From Brevibacterium sp. W7.2 (GTDB lineage Bacteria; Actinomycetota; Actinomycetes; Actinomycetales; Brevibacteriaceae): a DNA stretch of 64,000 nt. Position 1 is the stretch's first letter; the number at the start of each line of letters is the position of its first letter. A model generated the notes under the pieces. It did no database searches. It saw only the letters and a list, made by a program, of their open reading frames with translations, and had not been told where the DNA came from. Position numbers and translations under genes: made by a program. The stretch is from assembly GCF_018137945.1 (NCBI RefSeq), contig NZ_CP073089.1, positions 248,001 to 312,000 of the forward strand. The letters are read 5' to 3'. This document shows, in pieces, positions 24,956-34,581 of this stretch.

Positions 24956-26074
24956 TCAGGGAGTCGGCAGCGGTGCGGCCGCCTCGGCGTGGATCGCTTC
25001 GAGCTGGGCGACGATCGCCTCGGTCATCTCGATCGTGTTCGCGTTTCCGCCGAGGTCACGCGGCAGGATCCCCGCCCCGGTGACGTTCTCGACGGCCTGC
25101 CGCACCGCGTCGGCCTCGGCGGGCCGGCCGAGATGGTCGAGCATGAGCGCGGCCGAGGAGATCGCTCCGATGGGATTCGCGACCCCCTGCCCGGCGATGT
25201 CGGGTGCCGAGCCGTGGACCGGCTCGAACATCGAGGGATGCCTGCGTTCGGGGTTGAGGTTCGCACTCGCGGCGAGTCCGAGGCTGCCGGCCAATGCGGA
25301 GCCGAGATCCGAGAGGATGTCGGCGTGGAGGTTCGAGGCGACGACGACGGAAAGCTCCTCGGGGCGAAGGACGAACTTCGCGCTCATCGCATCGACGAGG
25401 ACGCTCTCGGTCGCGACGTCCGGATAGTCCTCGGCGACGCGGGCGAAGACCTCGTCCCAGAGCACCATGCCGTACTGCTGGGCGTTCGATTTCGTCACGC
25501 TCGAGACCTTCTTCACCGGACGGGTGCGAGCGAGATCGAAGGCGAAGCGGATGATCCGCTCGGTCCCCTTCTCCGTGTGGAGGCTCGTCTGCAGGGCGAC
25601 CTCATTGCCGGGGCCGCGACCGCTCAGATTGCGCCCGCCCATACCCGCGTACTCGCCCTCGCTGTTCTCCCGGACGACGATCCAGTCGAGTTCGGTGTCA
25701 TCGGCCTTGCGCAGCGGGGATTGGACTCCGGGCAGGAAGGTCACGGGCCGGATGTTCGCCCACTGGTCGAACGGCTGCGTGATCGCCAGGCGCAGCCCCC
25801 ACAGGCTCGTGTGATCGGGGACATCGGCCGAACCGACGGCACCGAAGTAGATGGCGTCGTGCTTCTGCAGCTCGTCGAGGCCGCCGGCGGGGATGTAGTG
25901 GCCGTGCTCGAGGTAGTGCTCCGAGCTCCACGGGTACTCGGTGATGTCGAAGGCGATCGCGCCGTCGGAGAGCTTGGCGACCGTGTCGAGCACGCGCAGT
26001 CCAGCGGCGACGACCTCGCCGCCGATGCCGTCGCCGGGAATCGATGCGATGGAGAAGGTCTGGGTATCGGTCAT
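24956..26074 (-). CDS. Tartrate/D-malate dehydrogenase (isopropylmalate dehydrogenase superfamily)
   Basis: A 372-residue decarboxylating dehydrogenase. The N-terminal IPGDGIGGEV, the substrate segment WIVVRENSEGEYAG, the catalytic Lys segment SSVTKSNAQQYG and the metal-binding DAMSAKFVL and GSAPDIAGQGVANP motifs are present. SSVTKSNA is more like the tartrate/D-malate enzyme than LeuB. Substrate would be oxidised with NAD to oxaloglycolate or pyruvate. The adjacent LysR regulator and divergent dicarboxylate transporter fit a small tartrate/malate utilisation locus. Confidence 0.87.
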   Translation of the reverse strand: MTDTQTFSIASIPGDGIGGEVVAAGLRVLDTVAKLSDGAIAFDITEYPWSSEHYLEHGHYIPAGGLDELQKHDAIYFGAVGSADVPDHTSLWGLRLAITQPFDQWANIRPVTFLPGVQSPLRKADDTELDWIVVRENSEGEYAGMGGRNLSGRGPGNEVALQTSLHTEKGTERIIRFAFDLARTRPVKKVSSVTKSNAQQYGMVLWDEVFARVAEDYPDVATESVLVDAMSAKFVLRPEELSVVVASNLHADILSDLGSALAGSLGLAASANLNPERRHPSMFEPVHGSAPDIAGQGVANPIGAISSAALMLDHLGRPAEADAVRQAVENVTGAGILPRDLGGNANTIEMTEAIVAQLEAIHAEAAAPLPTP

Positions 26075-26173
26075 GTCGGTCCTCGATCGTCTGAGGGAGT
26101 GGGCTCATTCCATTGAGCGCGTCGACGAGTCATAAGTCCAAGACGAGTTCTCGATTCCATTCATCGGCTCTGC

Positions 26174-27100
26174 CTATGGTTGGGGGAGTGGCCCCTCCTC
26201 TGTTCGGGGGAGCATCCCTGAGTCGCCGAGGCGGGCGGCCGTGTCGAGGAACGCCGCGGCGGCCGGCGTGAGCCCCGCGGGACGGGAGACGGCGGAGACG
26301 TGCAGGGCCGGCGCGCCGCGCAGGGGGACCATCTCGACGTCGTTCGCCGCGGCGAACACCTGCCAGGCCGAGGGCAGGACGGCTGAGCCGAGCCCCGCAC
26401 GGACGAGGGGCAGGATCGATGAGCGATGCGCCACCTCGGCGGTGATGTCGATGTCGATCCCCTCCGCGATGAGCTCATCGACGTAGGCGCGCATGAGCGA
26501 GCCCGGGTGGGAGACGATGAAGCGGGTGCCCGCCAGCGCTCTCGGGTCGACCGGCGCTGGTCCGGGAGGCGTCTGCGACCGCGGGCGGGCGAGCATGAGG
26601 GGGTGAGCGGTGACCTCGAGGACGTCGAGATCCTTGACCTTCAGCGGCTCGCGGCTGCCGGGGAAGCCGATCTCGGCGCGTCCGTGGCGGACGGCTTCGA
26701 GGGTCTCCTCGGCGGTGAAGGTGCCGTCGACGGCGAAGGCGATCTTGGGATGCGCGAGCGTGAAGCTCGCCATCAGCGACGACAGCGGTTCGATGCTCGG
26801 CGACGGCATCGCCGCGATCTCGATCCGCCCGGCCTGGAGCCCGCGCAGACGATCGATGTGCGCCTTCGCCGCATCGAGGTCGCGGACCGCGAGCCGCGCC
26901 GGACCTTCGAACTCACGTCCGGCCTCGCTCAGGCGCACGGTGCGGCCGATGCGATGGAAGAGCGAGACCCCGAGTTCCCGCTCCAGCCCCTTGATCGTCT
27001 GCGACAAGGACGGTTGGGCGACGAGCATGGCCTCTGCCGCCTTCGTGAAGCTGCCGGTGTCGACGACGGCGAGGAACTGGCGGAGCTGACGAATATCCAT
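26174..27100 (-). CDS. LysR-family regulator of the dicarboxylate locus
   Basis: A 308-residue LysR protein: the winged HTH (FLAVVDTGSFTKAAEAMLVAQPSLSQTIKGLERELG, residues 8-44) and a substrate-binding effector domain. It lies between the dehydrogenase (same strand, about 100 bases downstream) and the divergent DASS transporter, so it probably activates both in response to tartrate or malate. The divergent intergenic space (27101-27194) is short. Confidence 0.9.
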   Translation of the reverse strand: MDIRQLRQFLAVVDTGSFTKAAEAMLVAQPSLSQTIKGLERELGVSLFHRIGRTVRLSEAGREFEGPARLAVRDLDAAKAHIDRLRGLQAGRIEIAAMPSPSIEPLSSLMASFTLAHPKIAFAVDGTFTAEETLEAVRHGRAEIGFPGSREPLKVKDLDVLEVTAHPLMLARPRSQTPPGPAPVDPRALAGTRFIVSHPGSLMRAYVDELIAEGIDIDITAEVAHRSSILPLVRAGLGSAVLPSAWQVFAAANDVEMVPLRGAPALHVSAVSRPAGLTPAAAAFLDTAARLGDSGMLPRTEEGPLPQP

Positions 27101-27194
27101 AGGCCCATGCTATTGGTCTGATCGGAAACAGGCCTTGGACTATATCGGTCCGCTCGGTCACGCTGGACTCACAGCGATGAAAGGACCAAAGACG

Positions 27195-28823
27195 GTGGAT
27201 ATCTCGCAGGGACGAGGCAACGGCGGCTCGTCGGTTCAGAAGACAGATGTGCGCGAAGCGCTGCTCGGCGGCAAGACCTTCCGCAGCCTGAGCGAACAGA
27301 AGCTCTCTCCACGGGAGGAGAGGTTCGAACGGGCCCGGATGACCTCGGGGTTCATCCTCGCTCCTGCGGTCGCGATCATCTTCGCGCTCATCCCGTTCGA
27401 CCTCACATATCAGCAGCACATGCTCGCTGCCGTCCTCCTCGGCGTCATCGTCCTCTGGATCACCGAGCCGGTGCCGATCCCGATCGGAGGACTCCTCGGT
27501 GTCGGGGTCGTCGTCGTGCTCGGTATCGTGCCGGCCGCGGACGCCGTCGGACCGTTCGGGTCGTCGACGATCTTCACCTTCATCGGCGCGTTCATCCTCG
27601 CGCAGGCGATGCTCCACCACGGGATCGCCCAGCGGCTCGCGCTCACCGTGCTCTCCCTGCCCGGGGTCGGCAGATCGGTGTACCGGGTGATCATCGCCTT
27701 CGGTCTCATCACGTGCATCCTCTCCGCGTTCGTGTCGAACACGGCGACGGTGGCGATGCTCATGCCCACCGCGCTCGGCATCCTCGCGGTCATCGCCGAG
27801 CTCCTCCAATCGCGCGGCATCGTCAAACCCGACTTCGACCCGCTGCGGCTGCGGGTGGGAGCGGCGCTGCTGCTCATGCTCGCCTACGGGGCGAGCGTCG
27901 GCGGTCTGCTCACGCCGGTCGGGTCGCCGCCCAACCTCATCGGGCGCGGCCTCATCGAGGAGGCCACCGGCGAGAAGATCTCCTTCGGTCAGTGGATGGC
28001 CGTCGCGTTCCCGATCTGTGTGGCGATGTTCATCGTGCTCGCCCTCGTCCTCCTGCTGCTGCTCAACAAGCCGGAGATCCGCAGGATCGAAGGCGTCGAG
28101 GAGTATGTGAAGAAGGAGCTCGCCGAGCTCGGACCCGTCTCCCGCGCGGAGAAGAACACGCTCTTCGCCTTCGGTCTCACTGTCGTCCTCTGGCTGCTGC
28201 CGGCCTTCGCTGCGCTGTTCGCGGGCACCGACTCCGCGATCTACGAGTTCCTCGACTCCCGTCTCGACGAGGGGATCGTCGCGGTCATCGGCGCGTCGTT
28301 GCTCTTCATCCTGCCGGTCAACTGGAAGAGGCGCGAGCCGACCCTGACGTGGAGCCAGGCGGCGAAGATCGACTGGGGCACGATCATCCTCTTCGGATGC
28401 GGCATCATCTTCGGGTCGCTGCTCGCCGACACCGGACTCGCCGAGACGATCGGCAACGGGTTCGCGGAGACGCTGGGCGTGACGAGCCTGTTCACCATCA
28501 CGATCGTCTCGGTGATCCTCGCGATCCTCATCTCGGAGACGACGTCGAACACCGCGGCGGCCGCCGTCATCGTCCCGATCGTCATCCCGCTCTGCCAGGC
28601 GGCAGGAGTCGATCCGTTCGTGCCGGCGATGGCGGCGACACTGGCCGCCTCCTTCGGGTTCATGCTTCCGGTGTCGACGCCGCAGAACGCCATCGTCTAC
28701 GGCACCGGAGCGGTGCCGATCACGAAGATGATCCGCACCGGGTTCACCTTCGACATCGCCGGTGCCATCCTCATCATCGTCCTCGCCCCGATCATGATCG
28801 GAGTCGTCGGCCTCGGACAGTGA
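27195..28823 (+). CDS. DASS-family (SLC13-like) dicarboxylate:sodium symporter
   Basis: A 542-residue membrane protein with about 12-13 helices. The family signatures are visible: SAFVSNTATVAMLMPTALGI and the paired SETTSNTAAAAVIVPIVIPL, each with an SNT motif that binds sodium and substrate, plus a TPVGSPPNL segment. I prefer the GTG at 27195 because AAAGGA at 27180-27185 sits nine bases before it; the upstream ATG at 27177 overlaps that site. A 60-residue polar N-terminus precedes the first helix. Context suggests tartrate, malate or succinate uptake. Confidence 0.88.
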   Translation: MDISQGRGNGGSSVQKTDVREALLGGKTFRSLSEQKLSPREERFERARMTSGFILAPAVAIIFALIPFDLTYQQHMLAAVLLGVIVLWITEPVPIPIGGLLGVGVVVVLGIVPAADAVGPFGSSTIFTFIGAFILAQAMLHHGIAQRLALTVLSLPGVGRSVYRVIIAFGLITCILSAFVSNTATVAMLMPTALGILAVIAELLQSRGIVKPDFDPLRLRVGAALLLMLAYGASVGGLLTPVGSPPNLIGRGLIEEATGEKISFGQWMAVAFPICVAMFIVLALVLLLLLNKPEIRRIEGVEEYVKKELAELGPVSRAEKNTLFAFGLTVVLWLLPAFAALFAGTDSAIYEFLDSRLDEGIVAVIGASLLFILPVNWKRREPTLTWSQAAKIDWGTIILFGCGIIFGSLLADTGLAETIGNGFAETLGVTSLFTITIVSVILAILISETTSNTAAAAVIVPIVIPLCQAAGVDPFVPAMAATLAASFGFMLPVSTPQNAIVYGTGAVPITKMIRTGFTFDIAGAILIIVLAPIMIGVVGLGQ

Positions 28824-28829
28824 GGTCCC

Positions 28830-28890
28830 CTCGCCGAGGTGGTCCGGCCTGCCGGCGACCGCCGCGGCGAGGAATGACCGCCTCGGCGAG
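28830..28890. terminator. Hairpin terminator built from CGCCGAGG motif copies
   Basis: CTCGCCGAGGTGGTC at 28830-28844 pairs with GACCGCCTCGGCGAG at 28876-28890 (14 of 15) across a 31-base loop. It lies between convergent genes. Both arms are copies of the abundant CCGAGGCGG word. Confidence 0.7.
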
Positions 28891-28893
28891 AAT

Positions 28894-30018
28894 TCAGCGC
28901 TCCGGGAGGATCTCGATCGACTCGGTCCGGAACTTCTCGAGCTTCGCCGGGTCGATCGTCACCCCGAAGCCGACGGTGTCGGGGACGTCGACACGGCCGT
29001 CGCGCATGACGATCTCCTCGGTGATGTCCTCGTGGAAGAAGCGATTCGACCCGGAGATGTCACCGGGGAGGGTGAAGCCGGGCAGTGAGGCCAGCGCCGC
29101 GTTCGCCGCACGCCCGAGACCGGTCTCGACCATCCCGCCGTGCCACACGGCCACACCGTTGGCGGCAGCGAGGTCGTGGATCCGCTTCGCCTCGATGTAC
29201 CCGCCCACCCGGCCGGGTTTGATGTTGATGACCGCCGCTGCCCCGAGCGCGATCGCGTCGGCGGCCGCCTCGGCGGAGACGATCGACTCATCGAGGCACA
29301 TCGGGGTCTCCATGAGCTTCGCGAGCTCCGCGTGCTGCCGGATGTCGGCCTCACCGAGGGGCTGTTCGATGAGGAGGAGGCCGTAGTCGTCGAGGCGGCG
29401 CAGGTGGGAGGCATCGACGAGCGTGTACGCGGCGTTCGCGTCGACCTGGAACCCGAAGTCGTCGCCGAAGGCCTGACGGACCGCGGCGACCGGGGCGATG
29501 TCCTTGCCCGGCTTGATCTTCAGCTTGATCCGCGCGTAGCCCTCGTCGAGGTAGCCGCCGATGACCCTGACCGTCTCCTCGACGGAGTCCTGGATGCCGA
29601 CCGACACCCCTGAGGGCACGGAGTCGACGACCCCGCCGAGGTAGGACTTGAACGACTGGCCGGTGAGCTGGAGCTGCGCGTCGATGACGGCCATCTCGAG
29701 CGCGGACTTCGCCATCGGGTGCCCGATGACATGCCGCAGGTGCCAGCCGACCGTCTCGGCCGTGAGTTCGTCGACGGCGAAGAGGATCGGGGCCAGCCAC
29801 CGCCGAGTGACATCGATGCCCGCGGCGACGTACTCGGAGGAGTAGAGCGGGGAGATCATCGCGACCGATTCGCCCCACCCGGTGATCTCGCCCTTGGAGG
29901 TGTCGAACCGCGCCTCGACGAGGTAGCAGTCCTTCTCCGTCTCCCGCATGAACGAGGTCTCGAACGGGGTGACGAGGGGAATGGACACCTGGTGAAGGGT
30001 GATCGACGTGAGCTTCAT
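28894..30018 (-). CDS. Enolase-superfamily o-succinylbenzoate synthase / N-acylamino acid racemase type enzyme
   Basis: A 374-residue MLE-subgroup enzyme. Catalytic residues are visible: KLKIKPG (KxK pair), the metal ligands in VDANAAY, IEQPLG and CLDESI, and the opposite-face Lys in INIKPGRVGG, followed by HGGMVETGLG. The length and the MVETGLGRAAN segment match the NSAR/OSBS family, which either makes o-succinylbenzoate for menaquinone or racemises N-succinyl amino acids. No men genes are next to it, so an N-succinyl amino acid racemase role is as likely. The ATG at 30018 is the family start. Confidence 0.85.
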   Translation of the reverse strand: MKLTSITLHQVSIPLVTPFETSFMRETEKDCYLVEARFDTSKGEITGWGESVAMISPLYSSEYVAAGIDVTRRWLAPILFAVDELTAETVGWHLRHVIGHPMAKSALEMAVIDAQLQLTGQSFKSYLGGVVDSVPSGVSVGIQDSVEETVRVIGGYLDEGYARIKLKIKPGKDIAPVAAVRQAFGDDFGFQVDANAAYTLVDASHLRRLDDYGLLLIEQPLGEADIRQHAELAKLMETPMCLDESIVSAEAAADAIALGAAAVINIKPGRVGGYIEAKRIHDLAAANGVAVWHGGMVETGLGRAANAALASLPGFTLPGDISGSNRFFHEDITEEIVMRDGRVDVPDTVGFGVTIDPAKLEKFRTESIEILPER

Positions 30019-30152
30019 CGGCCGCGGCTCCTGCTTCGCAAAAGGGAAAGGTGATCGTCACCACCTTATGCCCCGGCACCGAGGCGGTAGTGCCCCGGGC
30101 CGTGGATTGGTACGGTGGGGCGAAGAGGGCACACGACGAAGAGGGGCCCACC

Positions 30153-31097
30153 GTGAACGACTACCTGCGGAGTCTCACCGCACGCAAGCAGTCATGGTTC
30201 GGGCTCAAACTCCCCGTCAAGGCGGCCCTCGCACAGCCGCTGCTCCACCCGCTCATGCGCGCGGTCGCCCCGCACATCTCCGGCATCCGGATCGGCCGGC
30301 TGCCCGCCCCGATCGGACTCACCGAGGTGACCGGTCGTGCCGGCGGAGCCTCCTTCGTCCTCGTCGATCCCTTCCGCTGCGAGATCGCCAAGGAGTTCTA
30401 CTGGGGGAAGGGCCGGCGCACCGAACCCGAGGACGCCTTCGCCCTCGACCTCATGGTCGACCTCAGTCGCGACGCCGAGGTGTTCGTCGACATCGGCGCC
30501 TACACCGGGGTCTTCACGATGGCCGTCCTCGCCGCCAACCCCACTGCCGTCGCCCACTCCTTCGAGATCATCCCCGCCGTCGTGGCCGGGTTGGAGAAGA
30601 ACATCGCGCGCAACCGCCTCGGCGAGCGGGTGACCGTCCATCCGACGGGCGTGGGCGCACCGGGCACGACGATGCGCGTGCCCAGAGGGGACGGGGGATC
30701 GGCGCTGCCGTCGTTCTACGCCGCGAGCATGGACTTCGCCGAGGGCGTCGAGGTCCGCTTCACCTCCCTCGACGAACTGCTCGCCGAACTGCCTGCCGGC
30801 ACGTCGCGGGTGACGGTGAAGATCGACGTCGAGGGGGCGGAGAACGACGTCCTCGGCCATGGGGCGGAGTTCCTCGCCGCCCTGCGCCCGGACATCCTCT
30901 GCGAAGTCCTCGACGACCGGGCCCAGCCGGGCGAGCTCATGAGACTGCTCGAACCGCACGGGTACAGCTACTTCCTCGTCGGGTCCGAGGAGCTCACCCA
31001 CTCCGAGCGCATCGTCCCCGACCCCCACTTCCGGGACTGGCTGTTCACGGTGCAGACCCCGGAGGAGCTGAGCGCGAACGGGTACCCCGTGGCGTGA
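30153..31097 (+). CDS. FkbM-family SAM methyltransferase
   Basis: A 314-residue protein with the FkbM domain: EVFVDIGAYTGVFTMAVLAANP is the SAM-binding strand-turn-helix, SFEIIPAVVAGLEKNIARN follows, and VKIDVEGAENDVLGHG is the family signature. Such enzymes O-methylate sugars or lipids. The GTG at 30153 has GAGGGG at 30141-30146; longer upstream starts have none. No glycosyltransferase neighbours are present, so the acceptor is unknown. Confidence 0.8.
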   Translation: MNDYLRSLTARKQSWFGLKLPVKAALAQPLLHPLMRAVAPHISGIRIGRLPAPIGLTEVTGRAGGASFVLVDPFRCEIAKEFYWGKGRRTEPEDAFALDLMVDLSRDAEVFVDIGAYTGVFTMAVLAANPTAVAHSFEIIPAVVAGLEKNIARNRLGERVTVHPTGVGAPGTTMRVPRGDGGSALPSFYAASMDFAEGVEVRFTSLDELLAELPAGTSRVTVKIDVEGAENDVLGHGAEFLAALRPDILCEVLDDRAQPGELMRLLEPHGYSYFLVGSEELTHSERIVPDPHFRDWLFTVQTPEELSANGYPVA

Positions 31098-31255
31098 ACG
31101 GGCCGGCTTGGGCTGGGACGCGGGGCCACGGCAGAGGGGCTTGAGCAGTCTGCGCCGATTCGAAGGCGATTGTGCGGAACGTCCATGGTGATATCTCCGC
31201 GAATCTCACCCTGAACGTGGCGCAGAATCGGGCGGTGGCGGCAGCCCCGCCGCCT

Positions 31256-32428
31256 TCAGCGTCCCAGCTGATCGGCGATGAGGGCTGCCAGCAGCGCCGT
31301 GCGCGGGGCGATCTCGGCGATGAGTGCGTGCTCGTGTTCGGCATGCGCCCCGTCGCCCACGGCGCCGAGGCCGTCGAGCGTGGGAATCCCGTCGCCGGCG
31401 GTGAAGTTCCCGTCGGAGGCACCGCCGACGGCGACTCCGCGCGGGGCCGCGATCCCGAGCTCGGCGGCCAGTGCCGTCGCCCGGTCGAAGAGGGCCGCCG
31501 ACTGCTCGGGTTCGAACGGCGGGCGGTTGATCCCGCCGATCACCTCGGTCGTCGACCCGTCGAGCTGCGGGTCTGCGGCGAGTGCCCGGATGGCCGCGTC
31601 GACACGTTCGAGCTCGGCCGCGGTGCGGGCGCGGACATCGACGTCGACGCGCGCCTCGGCGGGAACCGTGTTCGACGTCGTCCCCGCGGAGATCACGGTC
31701 GGCACGACGGTGGTGCCCGCCTCGGCGTCGGAGAGACCGGCGACGAGCGGGAGGGTGAGCGCCAGCGCCATCCCCGCGTTGACGCCCTTTTCCGGTTCGA
31801 GCCCCGCGTGCGCGGCCCGGCCGCGGAACACGAGCGTGTAGATTCCGGTGCCCTTGCGCTCGAGCTTGAGCGCACCGTCGGCGCTCGCCTCCATGACGAA
31901 CACGGCCGCGGCATCGGCCGCCTCGGCGCGGATGAGATCGGACGACGTCACCGACCCCACCTCCTCATCGCCGGTGATGAGGATCGAGAGCCCAGCGAGG
32001 CCCTCCTCGCCGAGGCGGTCGCGGAGCATCGCGACCGCGTGGACGCTCATGATCGCCCCGGTGAGCATGTCGAAGCTGCCGGGACCGCGGAGGACGCCGT
32101 CGGCGGTGGAGAACGGGAGGCGATCGAGCGTGCCGTGGGGCCACACGGTGTCCTGATGGTTGAGGAGGACGACGCGGGGAGCGCTGTCGCCGAACCGCAG
32201 GCGCACGTGCGTGACGCCGTCGACGGTGAGGAGTTCGGCCTCGGCGCCGAGGCGCTCGCGCAGGAGCGCGGCGAAGTCGGCTGCCCCGCGCGCCACCGCC
32301 TCCTTGTCGGCCGACGGCGTCTCGAGCGAGATGACCCGCTCGAGGTCGGCGAGCATGGCAGGAAGGCGATCCTCGGCGCTGCGGACGAGGTCAGAGGGCT
32401 GAGTGGAGGTGTTCGCAGAGGTCGACAT
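31256..32428 (-). CDS. M20-family metallopeptidase (carboxypeptidase G2/ArgE/DapE type)
   Basis: A 390-residue zinc peptidase. Metal and catalytic segments are visible: LLNHQDTVWP (His and Asp), RGPGSFDMLTG (bridging Asp), ITGDEEVGS (catalytic Glu pair), the dimerisation-domain His in RAAHAGLEPEKG and the final GDGAHAEHEHALI histidine. The order matches glutamate carboxypeptidase-like enzymes. The frame stays open far upstream on this strand, opposite the ligase gene, but the ATG at 32428 starts the recognisable protein. Specificity is unknown. Confidence 0.87.
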   Translation of the reverse strand: MSTSANTSTQPSDLVRSAEDRLPAMLADLERVISLETPSADKEAVARGAADFAALLRERLGAEAELLTVDGVTHVRLRFGDSAPRVVLLNHQDTVWPHGTLDRLPFSTADGVLRGPGSFDMLTGAIMSVHAVAMLRDRLGEEGLAGLSILITGDEEVGSVTSSDLIRAEAADAAAVFVMEASADGALKLERKGTGIYTLVFRGRAAHAGLEPEKGVNAGMALALTLPLVAGLSDAEAGTTVVPTVISAGTTSNTVPAEARVDVDVRARTAAELERVDAAIRALAADPQLDGSTTEVIGGINRPPFEPEQSAALFDRATALAAELGIAAPRGVAVGGASDGNFTAGDGIPTLDGLGAVGDGAHAEHEHALIAEIAPRTALLAALIADQLGR

Positions 32429-32587
32429 GGGCCCGATTCTAGTGCGGGACACCGACGGTAACCCGCCCTGTCCGCATCGCGTGCTCAGGGAGCGGCGGTC
32501 CTGGCCGGGGTGTCCGGCGGTGTTCGCGCTGAGAGAAGTCACGGGGAGGGCGGACACAACCTCTGCAGTGTGTGGTTTGCTTGTCGT

Positions 32588-34066
32588 ATGGGTGAGGCAG
32601 TGAGTTCGAAGCGGTACACACCGGAAGAGCGGACCTTGTACCGCGAGAAGCTCGCGGAGAATCTGGAGCTCTTCGACACGTACCTCCGTCATGCCGAATT
32701 CAAATCGGCGGGCACGATCGGGCTCGAACTCGAGCTCAACCTCGTCGACGAGGACAATCAGCCGAGCCTGCGGAACAAGGAGGTGCTCGCCGACCTCGAC
32801 GACGAGTTCCAGTCCGAGATCGGCGGCTTCAACCTCGAACTCAACCATCCGGTCCTCCAGGTCGCCGGGCGCGGACTGAAGACCCTGGAGTCCGGGGTCG
32901 CCGATCGCCTGGCCCGGGCCAAGCGCGCCGCCAAGGCGAAGGGGCTGAAGATCGCCTCGATCGGGACCCTGCCGACGCTGACGACGCAGTTCCTCAGGAC
33001 CGAGCCGTGGATGACGGAGGAGAACCGCTACGCGGCGCTGAGCAACTCGGTCATCGACGCGCGCGGGGAGTACGTGCAGATCGAACTCGACGGCAAGGAG
33101 ACGTACCGGCAGGAGTTCTCCGACATCGCCCCGGAGTCCTCGTGCACGTCGATGCAACTCCACCTCCAGGTCGCCCCGAACAAGTTCGCCGAGGCATGGA
33201 ACGCCTCCCAGGCGATCGCCGCCGCACAGGTCGCGGTGAGCGCGAACTCCCCGCTGTTCGTCGGCCACAAGCTCTGGCACGAGTCGCGGATCCCCGTCTT
33301 CGGCCAGTCGATCGACACCCGCACCCCGGAGCTCGTCACCCAGGGGGTGCGCCCGCGCGTGTGGTTCGGGGAGCGGTGGATCACGAGCGTCTTCGACCTC
33401 TTCGAGGAGAACGTCCGCTATTTCCCGCCGCTGCTGCCGGAGATCAAGGACTTCGTCGAGTTCAGCGATGCCGATGCCCCGAAGCTCTTCGAGCTCAACC
33501 TCCACAACGGCACCGTGTGGCGGTGGAACCGGCCGATCTACGATGCCGGCGACAACGGCGCGCACATCCGGGTGGAGAATCGTCTGCTGCCGGCCGGCCC
33601 CACCCCCGTCGACATGGTCGCCGATGCCGCGTTCTACTACGGACTCGCCGAGTTCCTCGTCGGAGAGAACCGTCCCGTCTGGTCGCGGATGTCCTTCGCC
33701 GAGGCGCGCGAGAACTTCTTCGCGTGCGCGAAGGACGGCATCACCGCCCGGGTGACGTGGCCGAAGATCGGGCACATCGCCGTCTCCGATCTCGTCATCG
33801 ACGTCCTCATCCCGCAGGCCCGCCGCGGTCTGCGGCGCCTCAACATCGACAAGGACGTCATCGACGAGTACATGTCGATCATCGAGGGCCGTGCTGAGCG
33901 CAAGGCCAACGGGGCGACGTGGCAGCTGCGGATGCTCGACCGGCTTGCGCCGGGCAGCCGGAAGAACACCCGCGAACGCGACGAGGGGCTCAAGGCGATG
34001 ATGGACGCCTACCTGACGAACCAGGAGAGCGGCCGCCCCGTCCACACATGGGACGTCCCCGCGTGA
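32588..34066 (+). CDS. GCS2-family glutamate-cysteine ligase-like protein
   Basis: A 492-residue member of the GCS2 family. The nucleotide/metal segment AGTIGLELELNLVDE near residue 42 and the later ESSCTSMQLHLQV and HNGTVWRWNRPIYD segments fit the gamma-glutamylcysteine ligase fold. Actinomycetes usually make mycothiol rather than glutathione, so the true acceptor may differ. The ATG at 32588 lacks a clear ribosome site; a GTG at 32600 is an alternative. Its last ten codons belong to a 135-bp sequence repeated downstream at 34582-34716, flanking the next small gene. Confidence 0.75.
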   Translation: MGEAVSSKRYTPEERTLYREKLAENLELFDTYLRHAEFKSAGTIGLELELNLVDEDNQPSLRNKEVLADLDDEFQSEIGGFNLELNHPVLQVAGRGLKTLESGVADRLARAKRAAKAKGLKIASIGTLPTLTTQFLRTEPWMTEENRYAALSNSVIDARGEYVQIELDGKETYRQEFSDIAPESSCTSMQLHLQVAPNKFAEAWNASQAIAAAQVAVSANSPLFVGHKLWHESRIPVFGQSIDTRTPELVTQGVRPRVWFGERWITSVFDLFEENVRYFPPLLPEIKDFVEFSDADAPKLFELNLHNGTVWRWNRPIYDAGDNGAHIRVENRLLPAGPTPVDMVADAAFYYGLAEFLVGENRPVWSRMSFAEARENFFACAKDGITARVTWPKIGHIAVSDLVIDVLIPQARRGLRRLNIDKDVIDEYMSIIEGRAERKANGATWQLRMLDRLAPGSRKNTRERDEGLKAMMDAYLTNQESGRPVHTWDVPA

Positions 34067-34171
34067 GGGGTTTGCGCTGACTGCCCCTCACCTTGCCCTG
34101 ACGCCTCGACTCCAGGTCGTTCTGGACAGATTCTCGGCTGAATATTCTGCCCAGAACGACCTGAAGTCAGT
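34037..34171. repeat. 135-bp direct repeat, copy 1 (includes the 3' end of the GCS2 gene and a hairpin)
   Basis: It begins in the last ten codons of the GCS2-like gene (encoding PVHTWDVPA and stop) and continues through a long hairpin (34108-34168): the arm CAGGTCGTTCTGG pairs with CCAGAACGACCTG, with paired GACT/AGTC and CAGA/TCTG blocks either side of single mismatches. It is about 93 percent identical to 34582-34716. Confidence 0.9.
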
Positions 34172-34189
34172 CCTCCGGAGATTCCTATC

Positions 34190-34537
34190 TTGCGTATGGT
34201 GTTTCGCCGACCTCTACCGCCCGAGGTGAAGACCCTCCGGGCGAGAGCGGTGTTCATTCTCAAACAGTTCGATAGGACGTACCCACCATTGTGGGAGGAG
34301 CGCGCCGCTGGGCTCAGCGAACGCGAAGCCGACGTGTCGGGCGCGGTGGAAATGATCGTCGAAACGCTCGAACAATGGTCTATGGCACAAGAGCTACCGA
34401 CCGCCCCGAGCTCCGAATTCGTCAGATCTGAAGTCAGTGAGCTGAACAGCGTCGTCGCCTCGATCGAACCTACTGAACAGAATTTGGTCAGCCGCATGGA
34501 GCGTCTTCTCGAATGGATCGACAGCATCAATGGCTGA
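34190..34537 (+). CDS. Unrecognised 115-residue protein between two direct repeats
   Basis: A 115-residue soluble, mostly helical protein with no membrane segment or signal: a basic N-terminus (MRMVFRRPLPPEV), an amphipathic helix (RARAVFILKQF), an acidic middle (EREADVSGAVEMIVETLEQW) and a final helix (SRMERLLEWIDSI). I know no family for it. Codon use is less GC-biased at third positions than its neighbours (more A/T-ending codons), which suggests a separate history. It occupies the space between the two 135-bp repeats and is separated from the GCS2 stop by 123 bases. The ATG at 34190 has no clear ribosome site; the next ATG at 34196 is equally possible. Confidence 0.5.
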   Translation: MRMVFRRPLPPEVKTLRARAVFILKQFDRTYPPLWEERAAGLSEREADVSGAVEMIVETLEQWSMAQELPTAPSSEFVRSEVSELNSVVASIEPTEQNLVSRMERLLEWIDSING

Positions 34538-34581
34538 AACGGGCATGCTCCTTCGCTGCGGAATTGAATTGGTGCACGAGT

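Noticed and set aside
31256-34045. A 929-codon open frame on the minus strand
   Set aside because: Only its C-terminal 390 residues (from 32428) are a real M20 peptidase. The upstream part is the antisense of the GCS2 gene, Arg/Asp/Val-rich without structure, a common artefact of GC-rich codon use.
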